Assembly (NCBI GenBank): GCA_025330725.1
Contig: JAIWND010000022.1
Coordinates: 1-64,000 of the forward strand
Length of the DNA: 64,000 nt
Reading direction: 5' to 3'
Origin: Chlamydoabsidia padenii
Lineage: Eukaryota > Mucoromycota > Mucoromycetes > Mucorales > Cunninghamellaceae
In this document: in pieces, positions 35,266 to 46,232 of the stretch
Layout: each line of letters begins with the position of its first letter
Position numbering within the stretch: position 1 is the first letter of the stretch
Translations under genes and position numbers: made by a program
The notes under the pieces: model-generated
Seen by the model: only the letters and a program-made list of their open reading frames with translations
Told to the model about the DNA's origin: nothing
Database searches by the model: none

Positions 35266-37315
35266 ATGATTATCTTGAAACACAATGTACTATCTGTGGA
35301 GGATCTATTCTCTATTGAACGTGTAAGGTTGACCCCCCCCAAAAAAAAGGAACACAAATGAACAATAACTAACCTGAAGTCTTCTATTTAATGGTGTTTT
35401 AGCAACTACTACGGTGGCTTGATTATAAAGAAAACAATGTTGGACTCGACTTTAATGTATTGGATCTCGGCAGGGTTGACATTTATGGTCATCTTCTCGG
35501 TATCTTCACACGACTAGGGTGTACTGACACTTTGAACATTTCTCATTCTGACCTGTTGGACTTTTTTATTGACGTCGATGCAGCCTATCTCAACGCTCCT
35601 TATCATTCGTTTTATCATGCGGTGGATATTGTACTAGTGATCTATTACATGCTGACTGATCTTGGTGCACAAACATACTTGACTCGGTTGGATATTACTG
35701 CACTTCTTATTGCAGCACTTTGCCACGATATTGGACATGTAAGTTAATATATTATTTAAGGCTATGGAGGAGGAGAGGGGAGGGGGAAGGCTCCTTGGTA
35801 CTCAAGATATAATTAAGGAGTTGGATTCGATCAAAATGGAAATACAGGACATGAACTAAAGCTCTTCTCCTCCACCTTTTTCAGCCAGGTTATAACAATG
35901 TTTATCAAGTAAACTTTGGAACAGATCTCGCTAAAAAATATGACAATGCATCAGTCCTTGAAGCTCTCTCTGCTGAAATGACTCGGAATCTGATTCTCAA
36001 CAAACATGTCAACATTGTCAACAACTTGGTGTCGGAAACAGCAAGAAACAATTGGTTGGATCGAATCGAATCAATGATCATGCATACGGATATGGTCCAT
36101 CATTACAATCTTCAAGAACAAGCTGGTCTTTTAGAAGAAGTCCTCTATCGATCAAGATCGGAACTCGTCCAATCATGTCATACTTCGTCCTCTTCTGGTG
36201 ATGAACATGATTACTTTTCTCAATTCGAATCTCATGCACCACCTTACACGCCACTGACGACAAATCACTCTCAATGGGCAAACACATGTAATGGTGGATT
36301 CTCATTCTCTCCTCAATGTTATTATCCCACTACACCTGATGATTGTACTATTGACAACAAAGTACAACTGGATTATCAACAATGTCAACAATTCTCTTCC
36401 ATCTTATTACATGCGGCCGATATTAGTAACACTGTGCGACCTTGGGATATATCAAAACAATGGTCTGATCTTATTGTCCAAGAATTCTTTCGACAGGGTG
36501 ACATTGAAAAGCAACATGGAATGACGGTATCGCCTGGGATGGATCGCGACTTATCAACACAACCGGATATCAGTCTTACTTTTGGTGATTTGGTCGTCAA
36601 GCCTTACTTTGAAGCCTTGGCTACTCTTTTGCCTGGAGCTCATCTCTTTTTAAAGGCTTTGGATAATAATAGAAATGAATGGGTACGAATCAAACAAAGC
36701 CAAGGATACGATGATGATGATGATGCGGCCATGGATGGACTATTACACTCGATACAGCATTATCAACAACACTCATCTTATGATCCATCATTACAACAAC
36801 AAAGACAATTCCCTATTAGTCTATTACCTATTCCCGAAGTGACGATTCAGCCTCATATTGAACGAAGGGTTAGTGTGGCTGCTGGTACTTTGGTGATTCC
36901 TGAAAATGTCGGTTATAATACGAATGGATCTGTGCGGTGTCGAACGGGTCCTCGAAGTCAATCCTTTGCCGTGGAAAGAACAAGTTTATCAAGAAAACTC
37001 AGTTATGAACCGGTGCAACAGTAAGTAAAAATAGTGAAAATGAATACTATTGGTTTTTACCCTCTCTTTACTTGATTTAGACAACAACGATCCACGACAT
37101 TACCTAGTAAAGCTTGCCTTGTCCCATCCACTATGGTCAACTCTTTGGTGTATACCCCTTTAACGTCTTCACCCGTATCATGGAAGAAGACGACAATGAT
37201 CCCATTATACTTTATTTTAAATATCTTGTTTTTTATCATCCTATACCTATTTACTGATTACCCATTATTATCCCTTGTATATATGATTGTTACCACATCT
37301 TACTTGATTCTGTAG
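35266..37315 (+). CDS. PDE2: Class I cyclic-nucleotide phosphodiesterase with C-terminal membrane hairpin
   Basis: Exons 35266-35322, 35403-35738, 35885-37020 and 37081-37315 give 587 residues. The HD-type PDE core is clear: YHSFYHAVDIV (YHNxxHAxDV site), LIAALCHDIGHPGYNN with metal-binding His-Asp, MIMHTDM and LLHAADISNTVRPW with the second-metal Asp, then MSPGMDRD-like and FGDLVVKPYF elements. It should hydrolyse cAMP or cGMP and damp PKA signalling. A Ser-rich insertion (about 220-280) splits the catalytic core. The last exon adds a linker and two hydrophobic stretches (about 550-567 and 571-587) separated by TDYP, ending at the stop, so a C-terminal membrane hairpin is likely. The N-terminus is short; an undetected upstream exon is possible. 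Confidence 0.88.
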
Positions 37316-37637
37316 AAAATGCTTAAACAAGAAATAAAGTTTTTTTTTTGTCACTTACATATCTAAACTCGTTATCAGAAAAAGAAATGGTTGATTGACA
37401 TGATGGGGGTTGAGGAAACAAGTTTTTAGGTGGTGTAACTTGCCAAAATCGGACATTGAATTTTATGAGCATGAACCTGCTTTCTTAGCCCCCTTCTTTG
37501 CCGCACGCATGGCTTAAAATTATTATTTTCCTTTCCCTCACATTCCCTCGTCTTTCTTTCCTTTACATCTCACTTTTTTATTTTAATATTCTTCTTTTAC
37601 ATTCTCTTTTATTTATACATATTGACTTGCACAAACG
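37316..37637. other. PDE 3' end and RGS promoter
   Basis: Tandem (same-strand) spacer with AATAAAG near 37333 and the motif variant CGGACATTGAA at 37450-37460, 178 bp upstream of the RGS gene. Confidence 0.5.
37450..37460 (-). promoter_or_regulatory. Motif variant upstream of RGS gene
   Basis: CGGACATTGAA, two changes from consensus. Confidence 0.3.
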
Positions 37638-38342
37638 ATGGTATTGACCTTGGAATGCTTATTGATGGACACTACCTCTGCACCTTATAAAGCATTCTCA
37701 ACTTACCTTCAACAACAGTTCTGCACAGAAAACCTCATGTTTTGGCTTGAGGTACAACACTACAAATCAGACTATACAAATGACAAGAAGGAATTGAATC
37801 GACTAGCACAACAATGTATGGGGATCATCTATACTTACATTCAACCTAACTCGTGCCGTGAAATCAACATTCCTTGTGATATGCGCCATGACATTATCGA
37901 CAAGGTAAAAGACTCCCATTACCATCCTGATCTCTTTTACCCTGCGTGTGAAGCTGTTCTAGAACTGATGCGGGCAAATGCATTTATACCTTGGCTTTCT
38001 CAGTGGGCACCCGATATGTTACCCAGTCCACCACTCTCTTGCTCCTCTCCTACGTCTTCGGCCATGGTCTCTTCACTCTCTTCACCAGATGGTTGGAACT
38101 TATTGACATCCTCACCTTCGTCTTCACCTCGGCCCAGTGTCTCTTCTTTTAGATCCACCAATGATCTCTTCTTACCTTCCAGCAAACAACAACAAAAGGA
38201 TCGACAACGACGAGTGGGGGGTCTGACTTATCAATCCATGTTGAAACGAATGAAGGATTCTTTCTTTCATTCGTCCAAATCATCTCATCCTATTCGTCGG
38301 TCTTCTTTGACATGGCCATCCACTAGTAATAGAAAAAAATAG
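37638..38342 (+). CDS. RGS-domain protein
   Basis: Single exon, 234 residues. Residues 1-120 form an RGS domain: TLECLLMDTTSAPYKAFSTY, FCTENLMFWLEVQHYK (the conserved ENLxFWL helix), INIPCDMRHDIID and the final helix DLFYPACEAVLELMRANAFIPWL. RGS proteins accelerate GTP hydrolysis on heterotrimeric G-alpha subunits. The C-terminal half is Ser/Pro-rich and basic, with no DEP domain or other partner, so this is a minimal RGS protein. It lies 322 bp downstream of the cAMP phosphodiesterase on the same strand. Both dampen G-protein/cAMP signalling, but the link is only positional. AATAAATAAATG near 38460 is a likely polyadenylation signal. Confidence 0.93.
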   Translation: MVLTLECLLMDTTSAPYKAFSTYLQQQFCTENLMFWLEVQHYKSDYTNDKKELNRLAQQCMGIIYTYIQPNSCREINIPCDMRHDIIDKVKDSHYHPDLFYPACEAVLELMRANAFIPWLSQWAPDMLPSPPLSCSSPTSSAMVSSLSSPDGWNLLTSSPSSSPRPSVSSFRSTNDLFLPSSKQQQKDRQRRVGGLTYQSMLKRMKDSFFHSSKSSHPIRRSSLTWPSTSNRKK

Positions 38343-38911
38343 ATTCCTCCACATACACATACCTTTTAGATTGTATCCTCCCCCCTTTGTTTTATAGATT
38401 CTTTTATATATGTATCAATAGATTCTCCCTTTTAGATTAATTCACTCTGTATCACACTCAATAAATAAATGATTGTCTCTCTCTATTTCTTTGTCTTGAT
38501 AATGAAATGAATAAAAATGTGCTAGTGTCAAGTGTTCCACATCCAACTTGACACTATTTTAATTGTTTGTTAAAGAGGATGATCCTTTTTTTTTTTTTTA
38601 GTTCTCCTTTATTGAAGACTTGCCTCCCCCCTTCCTTTTCCCTCCACAAAGTTCAGGATGATATGGTTACATTCCATCCCAAGGGTCTTTCTAGGCTTTC
38701 ACCCCTACTACTATTACCCATTCCTTCCTGACCTTCTTTTTTCTCTTTTTGCATGCATGAACAAGGTTCAAAGCGGCTACAACCTTTGCCAAACAAGAAA
38801 GAGCATATAGTAAAATGATAAACAAAAAAAAAACAAAAATAGTGTCTTTATTATTCAATATTACAAACACTAATCAACTATGTATATAATCTATATCTAA
38901 ATCCCCAGTTA
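38343..38911. other. Convergent intergenic region
   Basis: 3' flanks of the RGS gene (+) and KH-domain gene (-). Pyrimidine-rich with a T run near 38587; no gene seen. Confidence 0.5.
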
Positions 38912-40338
38912 TCAGTTCTTATCAGTAGTGGAGTCCTTGGTATGATGGTCATCATTGTTGTCTGTTGGTTCATACTGTTGCTGATAATCATCACCACCCG
39001 CATTATTGGCATAATATTGTTGATAATACTGGTTGTATGCTTCTTGAGTCCATTGTGGTTGATCTGATCCGGATTGGTCATAGTATTGTCCATAATAACC
39101 ATCCGTTTGTTGTTGAGAAGGATCGTTAGAGTCTCCGCCATTAGCATTGTTGTCAGTTGAAGGTCCTTTATCTGTATCGTCGGCTGGTGGTTGCTGTGAT
39201 CCTTCGTAATTGTAACCATCATATCCATAAGATTGATCTTAAAACAAGAAGCTAAGTAACCAACCCGCACATTATGTATCCTGTTTTAATTTTCTTACCA
39301 TTTGATTGTTGTTGTTTATAAGGATCATAATCTCCGTACTGTTGAGCATAGTAGTTGTTGTATTGAGAATAATCATAACCATTGTCTTGTTGTTGGTTGT
39401 CCTGACTTCCATAGTAATCACCTCGATATGATCCACCCCCACGACCATAGTCACCACGAGAGCCACTAATTAGTGTAAAGGAAATTAGATTATCAATTAT
39501 ATTGTCTATGTTTTTTTTTTTTTTTTTTAAATTACCCATGACCACCTCTGTAGCCGCCACCACCACCACCACCGAACCGATCGCCGCCTCTAGGATTCTA
39601 AAAAAGGGTTTCAAATATGACAATGGAGACATAACATACCATGATAAGGACAACAAATCCACCACAAAGAGAATAAAAAAAGGGTTAATAGACATGTCAT
39701 CGTTTTTTAGCCATTATCCTAAAAGAGAGAGAGAGAAGAGAGAAAGATACAAAAGGACAATATCATCTTTTTCCATATATATCCAATCCACACGTTTCCT
39801 TTTAACTATCTTCATGATTGATATCATCCCCCCCCACCCCATTAATTAAAATATATAAAAAGAAACGATTGTGTACTTGTCCTGATTCCACCTTTTCCGA
39901 GATCAAACTTTTGGCAATGGCAATAGTTTCGGATGTACCTATGAATAGAATGTTAGTCCCACCCCCCACCACCATTCTCCTTTGTTTGATTTCCAGTTGT
40001 TTATTGTATACATACCATGAATCGTTAATGTCTTTTCGTCAGAATGTTGATCCCCATATTTGTCGATTACAATACGAGCACCTGATTCAGCTTGTAATGC
40101 ACGGACCGTTTCGCCACCTACATGTAATAAAATTGAGTTGAGAATGATAGATCAAATAATAATAGATAGTTTTACCTCTACCAATGATAAGTCCGACCAT
40201 AGATTTGGGAATACGGACAGTATCCACAGATCCTCCTTCTTCAGATCTACCATATCCACCATCATAGGGACGTTGTTCACGATAGTCCTAAAAATAAAAG
40301 TCATTAGTAAGTTTTCCTCCAAAAGTGAAAAAGGAGAG

Positions 40339-40379
<41 letters not shown>

Positions 40380-41475
40380 TGAGAGGGTTGATTATGTATA
40401 ATATCTTCCACCAATGATTTCCCCTTTTCTGTTGCCTTCTTGTCACCAGAGATAGATACCACCCGTTCTGAAGATGAAGATCGATCACCCGGTTGTTCCG
40501 GTAAGACTTTGATCTTGGCCCCACTGCGTTGTTCGAGATCACGAATCGTTTCACCACCGCGACCAATGACCAATCCCACCCGATGAGAAGGAACCATGAC
40601 AGTAAGATGGCTTTCAGGTTCATCATAAGGACCGGATCGACCATGAGTATTATCGTTAGCATCCCTGACCATTTGTTGAATCATATCCCGAGCCAATTGG
40701 ATTTGATCTTGTTCACCTGTCAATGTCACTTGGCGTTCACTTTCACCTGAATCTATGTATATATATAAAGAACGTTGTCAATATACTTACATGAAGCGTA
40801 TGTGCATATATATCTGTGTGTGTTTACCTTGATCAATTTGAATTCGAGCCCCAGAGTTCCGTTCGAACTTTTTCAAGTTATCACCACCACGACCAATAAT
40901 GATACCCACCATTCTGTTTGGCACCTTTATCGTTTCGGAGGATGCTGGATCACTGCGACTGGGTTGATATCGCTGTCTTTCTTCAGAGCCAAGTCCATAC
41001 CTAGGAGGTTCATTTCGACGTGTGTCTGGTTTGTAAATGATTGAAGTATAGAGTTAGTAAATCCCATGTCATATTGATAAAATAAACTTACAGCTAGGTT
41101 GAGAGGCACCGGAATCATAAGCTGACCGTTTGGATTCATATGTATCATATCTGGAAGGTGATGAGTCATTGTTGTTGTGGTCGTCGTAATAAGAGCGTTT
41201 GGTACCAGCTTGTTTTTTAAAAATAAATAATAAAAAAGGTGTAAGTATGGGAATACAGTGACTATGTTTCTATTTTACTTACAGAAAGAAGGAGCTGGTG
41301 GATCAGATGGATTACCGTCACCACCACCACCAGCTTGTTTGAGTTTTTCCGCAATAGCTCGAGCCTTTTGAAGGGCATTACTAAAGTCCACAGGTGGTGC
41401 CGATGAACTTTGTTCAGGAGGAGGAGGAGGTACTTGAGCGTACTTTCTGTAATTGTCGTTATCGTCCGATGCCAT
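38912..41475 (-). CDS. Triple KH-domain RNA-binding protein, FUBP/KSRP-like
   Basis: Minus-strand exons 41475-41283, 41208-41092, 41025-40828, 40752-40379, 40287-40176, 40117-40016, 39938-39877, 39597-39536, 39465-39299 and 39237-38912 give 570 residues. Three KH domains carry the GxxG loop: VPNRMVGIIIGRGGDNLKKF, VPSHRVGLVIGRGGETIRDL and IPKSMVGLIIGRGGETVRAL, each binding four nucleotides of single-stranded RNA or DNA. The C-terminus changes from an RGG-like Gly/Arg segment (about 387-412) to a Gln/Tyr/Asn-rich, prion-like tail repeating YYxQQ-type words. This matches FUBP/KSRP-type splicing and mRNA-stability regulators. One intron (40288-40378 side of exon 4) begins GTAAAA followed by a 36-base A tract on the coding strand. 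The motif TTCAAATCCCG (41562-41572) lies 87 bp upstream. Confidence 0.93.
40341..40376. repeat. 36-base T homopolymer (A tract of a KH-gene intron)
   Basis: Uninterrupted T run on the plus strand. On the coding (minus) strand it begins directly after the 5' splice site. Confidence 0.95.
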
Positions 41476-41918
41476 AATAATAGAATTGATGAAGAAAGAG
41501 AGATGGATGAATGAAAGAAAAAAAAAACTTTTATGATAAATGTGACCTAAGATCAAACTAATTCAAATCCCGCCAAGTCATCATTTTGAATTCTTTTCGG
41601 TGGAATAAAAAAGTGGTATCTAATAAAACTGTTTCAATTGAAAAAGTTCTCCCTGTGACAGTGATTCCCACCACACCAACAGATATAGACTACCTTAATT
41701 AGAAAGAGGTTATGAAATAAACTACACAGCCCACTGTTTTGTTTGGATGGGTAGGACGGATGTTTAAAAAATTCTCATATCTTCAGATCTGGGGCTAATT
41801 TCGGCGTTAAACACCGAGTCAATGTTAAAAGAAAGGAAAAAAAAAAAAAAAAAAAACTTTTTTCTTCCTCTTTCTCTCCTCCATCTTAAAAAAACCCCTT
41901 CATACATACTTATCTAGC
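41476..41918. promoter_or_regulatory. Divergent promoter between KH gene and small gene
   Basis: Contains the exact motif TTCAAATCCCG at 41562-41572 and an A run near 41838. No gene seen. Confidence 0.45.
41562..41572 (+). promoter_or_regulatory. TTCAAATCCCG motif copy
   Basis: Exact copy, 87 bp upstream of the KH-protein start (opposite strand). Confidence 0.55.
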
Positions 41919-42451
41919 ATGGCTTTCAACAACAACAATAATAACAACAACAACAAAGTCAACAACAATACTATTGCTGGACCATCTACTGATAACAAGA
42001 ATGCTATTACTGACGATGGACGATGTGGAACTACACCGTCGTATTTTATCAAGGGCCAGCGACGAAAACCAAAGTAATCGCTCCGTTTGATACACCTCCA
42101 CCTACACCGCAACAAGGCTTACAAACATACTATGACAACAATACGATACTGGACAACTCTTTAATACCTTACCTGAAGACCTACAGCAATGTCGATGATG
42201 ACCATGATAGTCATACTCTCTTTGGTCCTTCTCCTCTTCCCATAAACGACAATGCTTCTTATTTTACTGGTGGTACTCCATCTCATGATACTAATGTATT
42301 GGATGATGAAGATATATTTATGGAAATAGATAATACATTCAATTCATTTGATTCTATCATTCCCTTTACTTCTCCACCTCCTTCCCCTCTACTTACACCT
42401 TGTCATCACACCCCCTCTTATCCTTCCACTGATTTCGTTTTATTCCCATGA
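41919..42451 (+). CDS. Small disordered protein, gene model unresolved
   Basis: The ATG at 41919 opens an Asn-rich frame of 51 codons that stops just after QRRKPK. A second overlapping frame (from 42023) then runs to 42451, with Pro/Ser/Thr-Pro sites (DTPPPTPQQ, SPPPSPLL) and acidic patches. They can be joined in two ways. An intron 42074-42186 (donor AAA|GTAATC, acceptor CTACAG) gives 139 residues in frame. Without splicing, a one-base shift at the A4 run near 42064 would be needed, either a sequencing slip or a real frameshift. The splice lacks a clear CTAAC branch site. I recognise no domain; a small regulator with phosphorylation sites is only inferred. Confidence 0.4.
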
Positions 42452-42567
42452 TTCAATTATTACATAGCAATAGTCTTTATTATATAAAACATTAACACAA
42501 TTTAAAAAAATAAAGACAAACTATATAAATTAAAAACCTATTGTATATATAGATAAATACAGACACA

Positions 42568-43290
42568 TCATTTGATCGAGTTTCGAAGTCGATCCACCTT
42601 GTCCAATAGTTCTTGTGCTGTGTTGACACCTTCTTTGCGTAATTGCCGAGCATGATCAAACCCAGGATTACATTTTACCCCGTCGAATTCGAATAAGAGT
42701 TGCATGAGGATTTCCGCAAAATAAAGACCCTTTGTTATCAATTTATCGTCTTTTGCTTGACCAGAAAGGTTATGTGTCTTGACTTGGGATTCATAAGCAT
42801 CGATATCAGGTACTATTGTATGCTTGAGTTTGTCGAGTATTCGTTGCAAGTCTTCTACGCTTTGTCGCTCCGCTGCTGGGGTCTTGTTATTCGTTACAAG
42901 TTTATTCACTTGTTCGATCTAGTAGAGTATTTAGCATCTAGTTTTATTGCTTTGTGGTTCTTTTTATTCTTACCTTGTCAGTATTACTACCCATCAATCT
43001 GAGCTTGGCCCCGGGTCTAATACCATAATGACCAAGTGGTAGATTGTTGTTTTTCATAACGGCTAGTTTATTAATAAAAGATGATATACATTAGTACACG
43101 TTTAATAGTTTATTTGTAGTTATGTGTTCTTACCTCCATACGCCAACAGTTTCATGTTCTCCACAGGTAATCCCGTAAATCGATGGCACTTTTCTTTCAA
43201 GTCAAGTACAGTACAGGTGTCGAGGTCTTCTTCGTTGATATCCACCGGGAATGTTCTTCCTTGCCATTTGATTTCTATTTGTGATCGCAT
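42568..43290 (-). CDS. Ubiquitin-like/BAG-domain Hsp70 nucleotide exchange factor
   Basis: Minus-strand exons 43290-43134, 43062-42974 and 42918-42568 give 198 residues. An N-terminal ubiquitin-like domain (IEIKWQGRTFPVDINEED ... VLDLKEKC ... GLPVENMKLLAYGG ... YGIRPGAKLRLMGS) is followed by a C-terminal three-helix BAG domain (about 85-198, with KLKHTIVPDIDAY, YFAEILMQLLFEFDGV and RQLRKEGVNTAQELLDKVD). This is the BAG1 / S. pombe Bag101 layout: BAG binds the Hsp70 ATPase domain and releases ADP, while the ubiquitin-like domain links to the proteasome. It is divergent from the nicotinate phosphoribosyltransferase gene with only 168 bp between start codons. That gap contains a TTTCAATTTCAATTCAAG stretch. 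Confidence 0.92.
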
Positions 43291-43458
43291 TGCTGTGTTG
43301 GTTGTATTGTGAAAGAGAAAAAGAGCAGAAATGAGTCTATGCCCGCTTCTTTTTGTTGTTGACGCGCGCGGTTTCAATTTCAATTCAAGTGGGATCGATT
43401 CCCCAAAAAACAAAACGCTTTTTCTTTTACTGATAACTCTTTAAATAATCCAACCTTC

Positions 43459-44819
43459 ATGACTACCTCTGCTCTTCCATCACTCCTAGACAATGACCTA
43501 TACAAGTTAACCATGCAATATGCGGTGTTAAAACATTACCGAGATGCCCAAGTCACTTATCAATTCACCAACAGAGAAAAAAACTTGCACCTCAATGATA
43601 AAGCTTTCTTTTGGCTTAAAGAACAAATTCAAGGCAAGATAACAATCTTTAAACACAATAATCCATTGCTCACTCCAATTTTTTATTTTAAAACACTTTA
43701 ATAGAAATGGCCAATCTATCCCTTACACAAGAAGAAAAGACGTATCTATCACAGCTGACGTTTTTCGACGAAGCCTACGTAAACTATCTTGCCAACTTTA
43801 AATACAAGCCCTCTGAACACGTCATGGTCAAGTTTGATTCTCTTACTGGTGATCTGGAATTGGAAGTATCTGGTCTTTGGCATGAAACCATTCTGTATGA
43901 AGTACCTTTACTGGCTCTTGTTTCGGAATCCTACTTTCGCTTTGTGGACAATGACTGGAACTATGATGGACAATATGACCAAGCTATCAACAAAGCCAAT
44001 CGATTGTTAACTGCAGGTTGTGCATTTTCGGAATTCGGAACTCGGCGCCGAAGGGATTTTAAAACGCATGATGTCGTTGTGTCTGCATTAGCTCAAGAAT
44101 ACCAACACTATCAAAAGGATCATCAACAACAAAATGGCACTACGAAGGGGGTCTTTATGGGAACTAGTAATGTCCATTTGGCAATGAAGTATCATTTAAC
44201 ACCTATTGGCACAGTTGGTAAGGAAAAAAAAAAAAAAAAAAAAAAAACCACTGACTCACCTTCTCTCTTATTAGCACATGAATTCTTTATGGCGGTATCA
44301 GCTCTGGAAGGTGTGGAAGGAGCTAATCAAAAGACTCTGGAAAAATGGCATGAAACTTATCAAGGTTCCCTTGGTATTGCTTTAACTGACACATTCACCA
44401 CTCCGATCTTTTTAAAGGACTTTAACAAGGATCTGGCTGACAAGTATATCGGTGTGCGTCAAGACTCTGGTAACCCAAGTGACTTTATCCCTCTGATGGT
44501 ACAACATTATAAGTCTCTTGGTATTGATCCTCAAACAAAGGTGATTGTGTTTTCTGATTCGCTGGATGTTGATCGGGCGATTCGACTATTGGACTTGGCT
44601 CAACAATATGGTATCAAGGCAAGTTTCGGCATCGGCACTTCCTTCACCAACGATTATCAAACACTCTCGGATCCATCGCAGAAAAGTAAACCTCTAAACA
44701 TTGTTATCAAGATCAAGGAATGTAATGGGAAACGAGTCATCAAACTCAGTGATGATGTACTCAAGAATAGTGCGGATGCTGCCACTGTTGATGAATTTAA
44801 ACGAAAACTAGGCTTGTAA
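43459..44819 (+). CDS. NPT1: Nicotinate phosphoribosyltransferase
   Basis: Exons 43459-43633, 43705-44217 and 44275-44819 give 410 residues. It converts nicotinate and PRPP to nicotinate mononucleotide in the Preiss-Handler route to NAD. Recognisable elements are LLDNDLYKLTMQYAVL at the N-terminus, FSEFGTRRRRDFKTHD, GTSNVHLAMKYHLTPIGTVAHE, VRQDSGNPSDF and SFGIGTSFTND (phosphate/ribose binding). The first intron uses a GC donor (CAAG|GCAAGA); no GT occurs between the exon and the ATAG acceptor, and frame requires the splice. The second intron (57 bp) has no stop and a length divisible by three, so retention would insert 19 Lys-rich residues inside the GT-AHE motif. It is divergent from the BAG gene. 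Confidence 0.95.
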
Positions 44820-45186
44820 ATATTCTGATAGTTTTATATAGTTGTTTATGTTAAATCAATCAATACTTGTATGGAAATAAAAGGACATATTTTTTATTAT
44901 CAACTTGTGTCAACTAGGTGGTAATATGGAATCATATAATTTGTAAAGTATAGGGTCCATAGCATGATTATTACTATTAGGAATAAAAAAGATATACTTT
45001 ATTGTGTCATTTGATATGTGGTTTGTTTTCCGCAGTAGTAGTAGACTAAATGCTATGTGAGTGGGATTAAATGAAGTGGTGGGGGGGGGAGGGAAGTTTG
45101 ATATATGCTGGATGGTCTGAATGTATGTAAATGAAGTAATAGGTAAATGGCTATAAAGGGGTGGTGGTTGGTAAATAAAGGGTAAT
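44820..45186. other. Convergent intergenic region
   Basis: 3' flanks of NPT1 (AATAAAA near 44876) and DPH3. No gene seen. Confidence 0.5.
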
Positions 45187-45574
45187 CTATGCTACAGCTA
45201 CAGTACTTGATTCCACCTGGAAGGTTGTATCGTCGTCTTCTTCGTCAGCAAATTCGTCTGGATCATAGATAACTCGAATAATAAGAGAGCAGGAGGGACA
45301 TCGAGCGATATCTTCACCATCCCGTAGATCATCCTAATAAATAAGTATCAAAAGAAACAGTTATTAATAAGAATGTCGAGTGAAGAAAGTAGACAATAGT
45401 CTTACCACAAAGATTTCAAATTTATCCCCACATGGACAAGGGTAGGTATACACTTGTTCATCTTCGTTAAAGTCCATATCCTCTATTTCGATCTACAGTA
45501 AAGAAAAGTTTAGTATAATCATGTTATTATGTATAAAGAGCAAGTAAACTTACTTCATCGTAGTAGGAAGTCAT
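45187..45574 (-). CDS. DPH3: Diphthamide biosynthesis protein DPH3/KTI11
   Basis: Minus-strand exons 45574-45554, 45492-45406 and 45333-45187 encode only 84 residues, like yeast Kti11 (82). The CSL zinc finger is intact: [13 protein letters not shown], then [20 protein letters not shown], giving four zinc/iron-binding cysteines in the spacing CxC...CxxC. The N-terminus [14 protein letters not shown] is the conserved acidic start. DPH3 is the electron donor for Dph1-Dph2 in diphthamide synthesis on elongation factor 2 and also supports Elongator in tRNA wobble modification. The Asp/Glu-rich tail after [12 protein letters not shown] is slightly longer than usual. Each exon alone is too short for simple frame scanning. 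The motif TTGAAATCCCG lies 94 bp upstream. Confidence 0.95.
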
Positions 45575-45667
45575 TATATATATTCAATGGATGTTTCAAA
45601 AGTGGAAGAGAAAAAGGGATGCGAAACCTGGAGAAAATTTATAGGAAGAAGAAGAAAAAAAAAACTT

Positions 45668-45678
45668 TTGAAATCCCG
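45668..45678 (+). promoter_or_regulatory. TTCAAATCCCG-type motif copy
   Basis: TTGAAATCCCG followed by a second CCCGAC word; 94 bp upstream of DPH3. Confidence 0.5.
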
Positions 45679-45833
45679 ACCCGACAACCTGTCAAACGCA
45701 CCAAATAGCCCATCTCACATCTGATAAGAGTCAACTATAATAGACAATCATCAAACTGGCTTGTGGTTCCATATACAGTAGAATGTCTTGATATAGATGC
45801 ATGCAAACAAGAAATGTCATCATCGGTCTGATA

Positions 45834-45835
<2 letters not shown>

Positions 45836-45882
<47 letters not shown>
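45836..45882. repeat. 47-base T homopolymer
   Basis: The longest uninterrupted homopolymer in the window; intergenic. Confidence 0.95.
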
Positions 45883-45883
<1 letters not shown>

Positions 45884-46221
45884 TGATCTCAATTAACAAG
45901 GTCCAATCCACTCCCTCCCCCTTTTTTTCATGTACAAGTTATGAGAGGCCACAGGCCATTTCATCTTTAAAATATATCTGGTTTCTTCCTTTTTTTTTTT
46001 GAGTTCTTATTCCTTCTTTCTCGTACCTGAATACCTCCATGACCAATTTCCGCATTTGTATAAAGGATGTTTGATTCCGCTTGGACTTGTTACCCCCCTC
46101 TTGGTACATGATCACTTTAGTTACTTTTGTCTATCAAATATATCACTAACTGATTGAATAAATAAAAGAAGGGTACCACCCTTTTTTCTTTCTAATTTCA
46201 ATTGTGGTCAATGCAGAAAAG

Positions 46222-46232
46222 CGGGATTCGAA
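46222..46232 (-). promoter_or_regulatory. Motif variant upstream of CCP1
   Basis: CGGGATTCGAA, one change from consensus, 395 bp upstream of the start. Confidence 0.4.

Noticed and set aside
37133..37315. Separate 60-codon membrane peptide
   Set aside because: It is the last exon of the phosphodiesterase, reached by a consensus splice in the correct phase.
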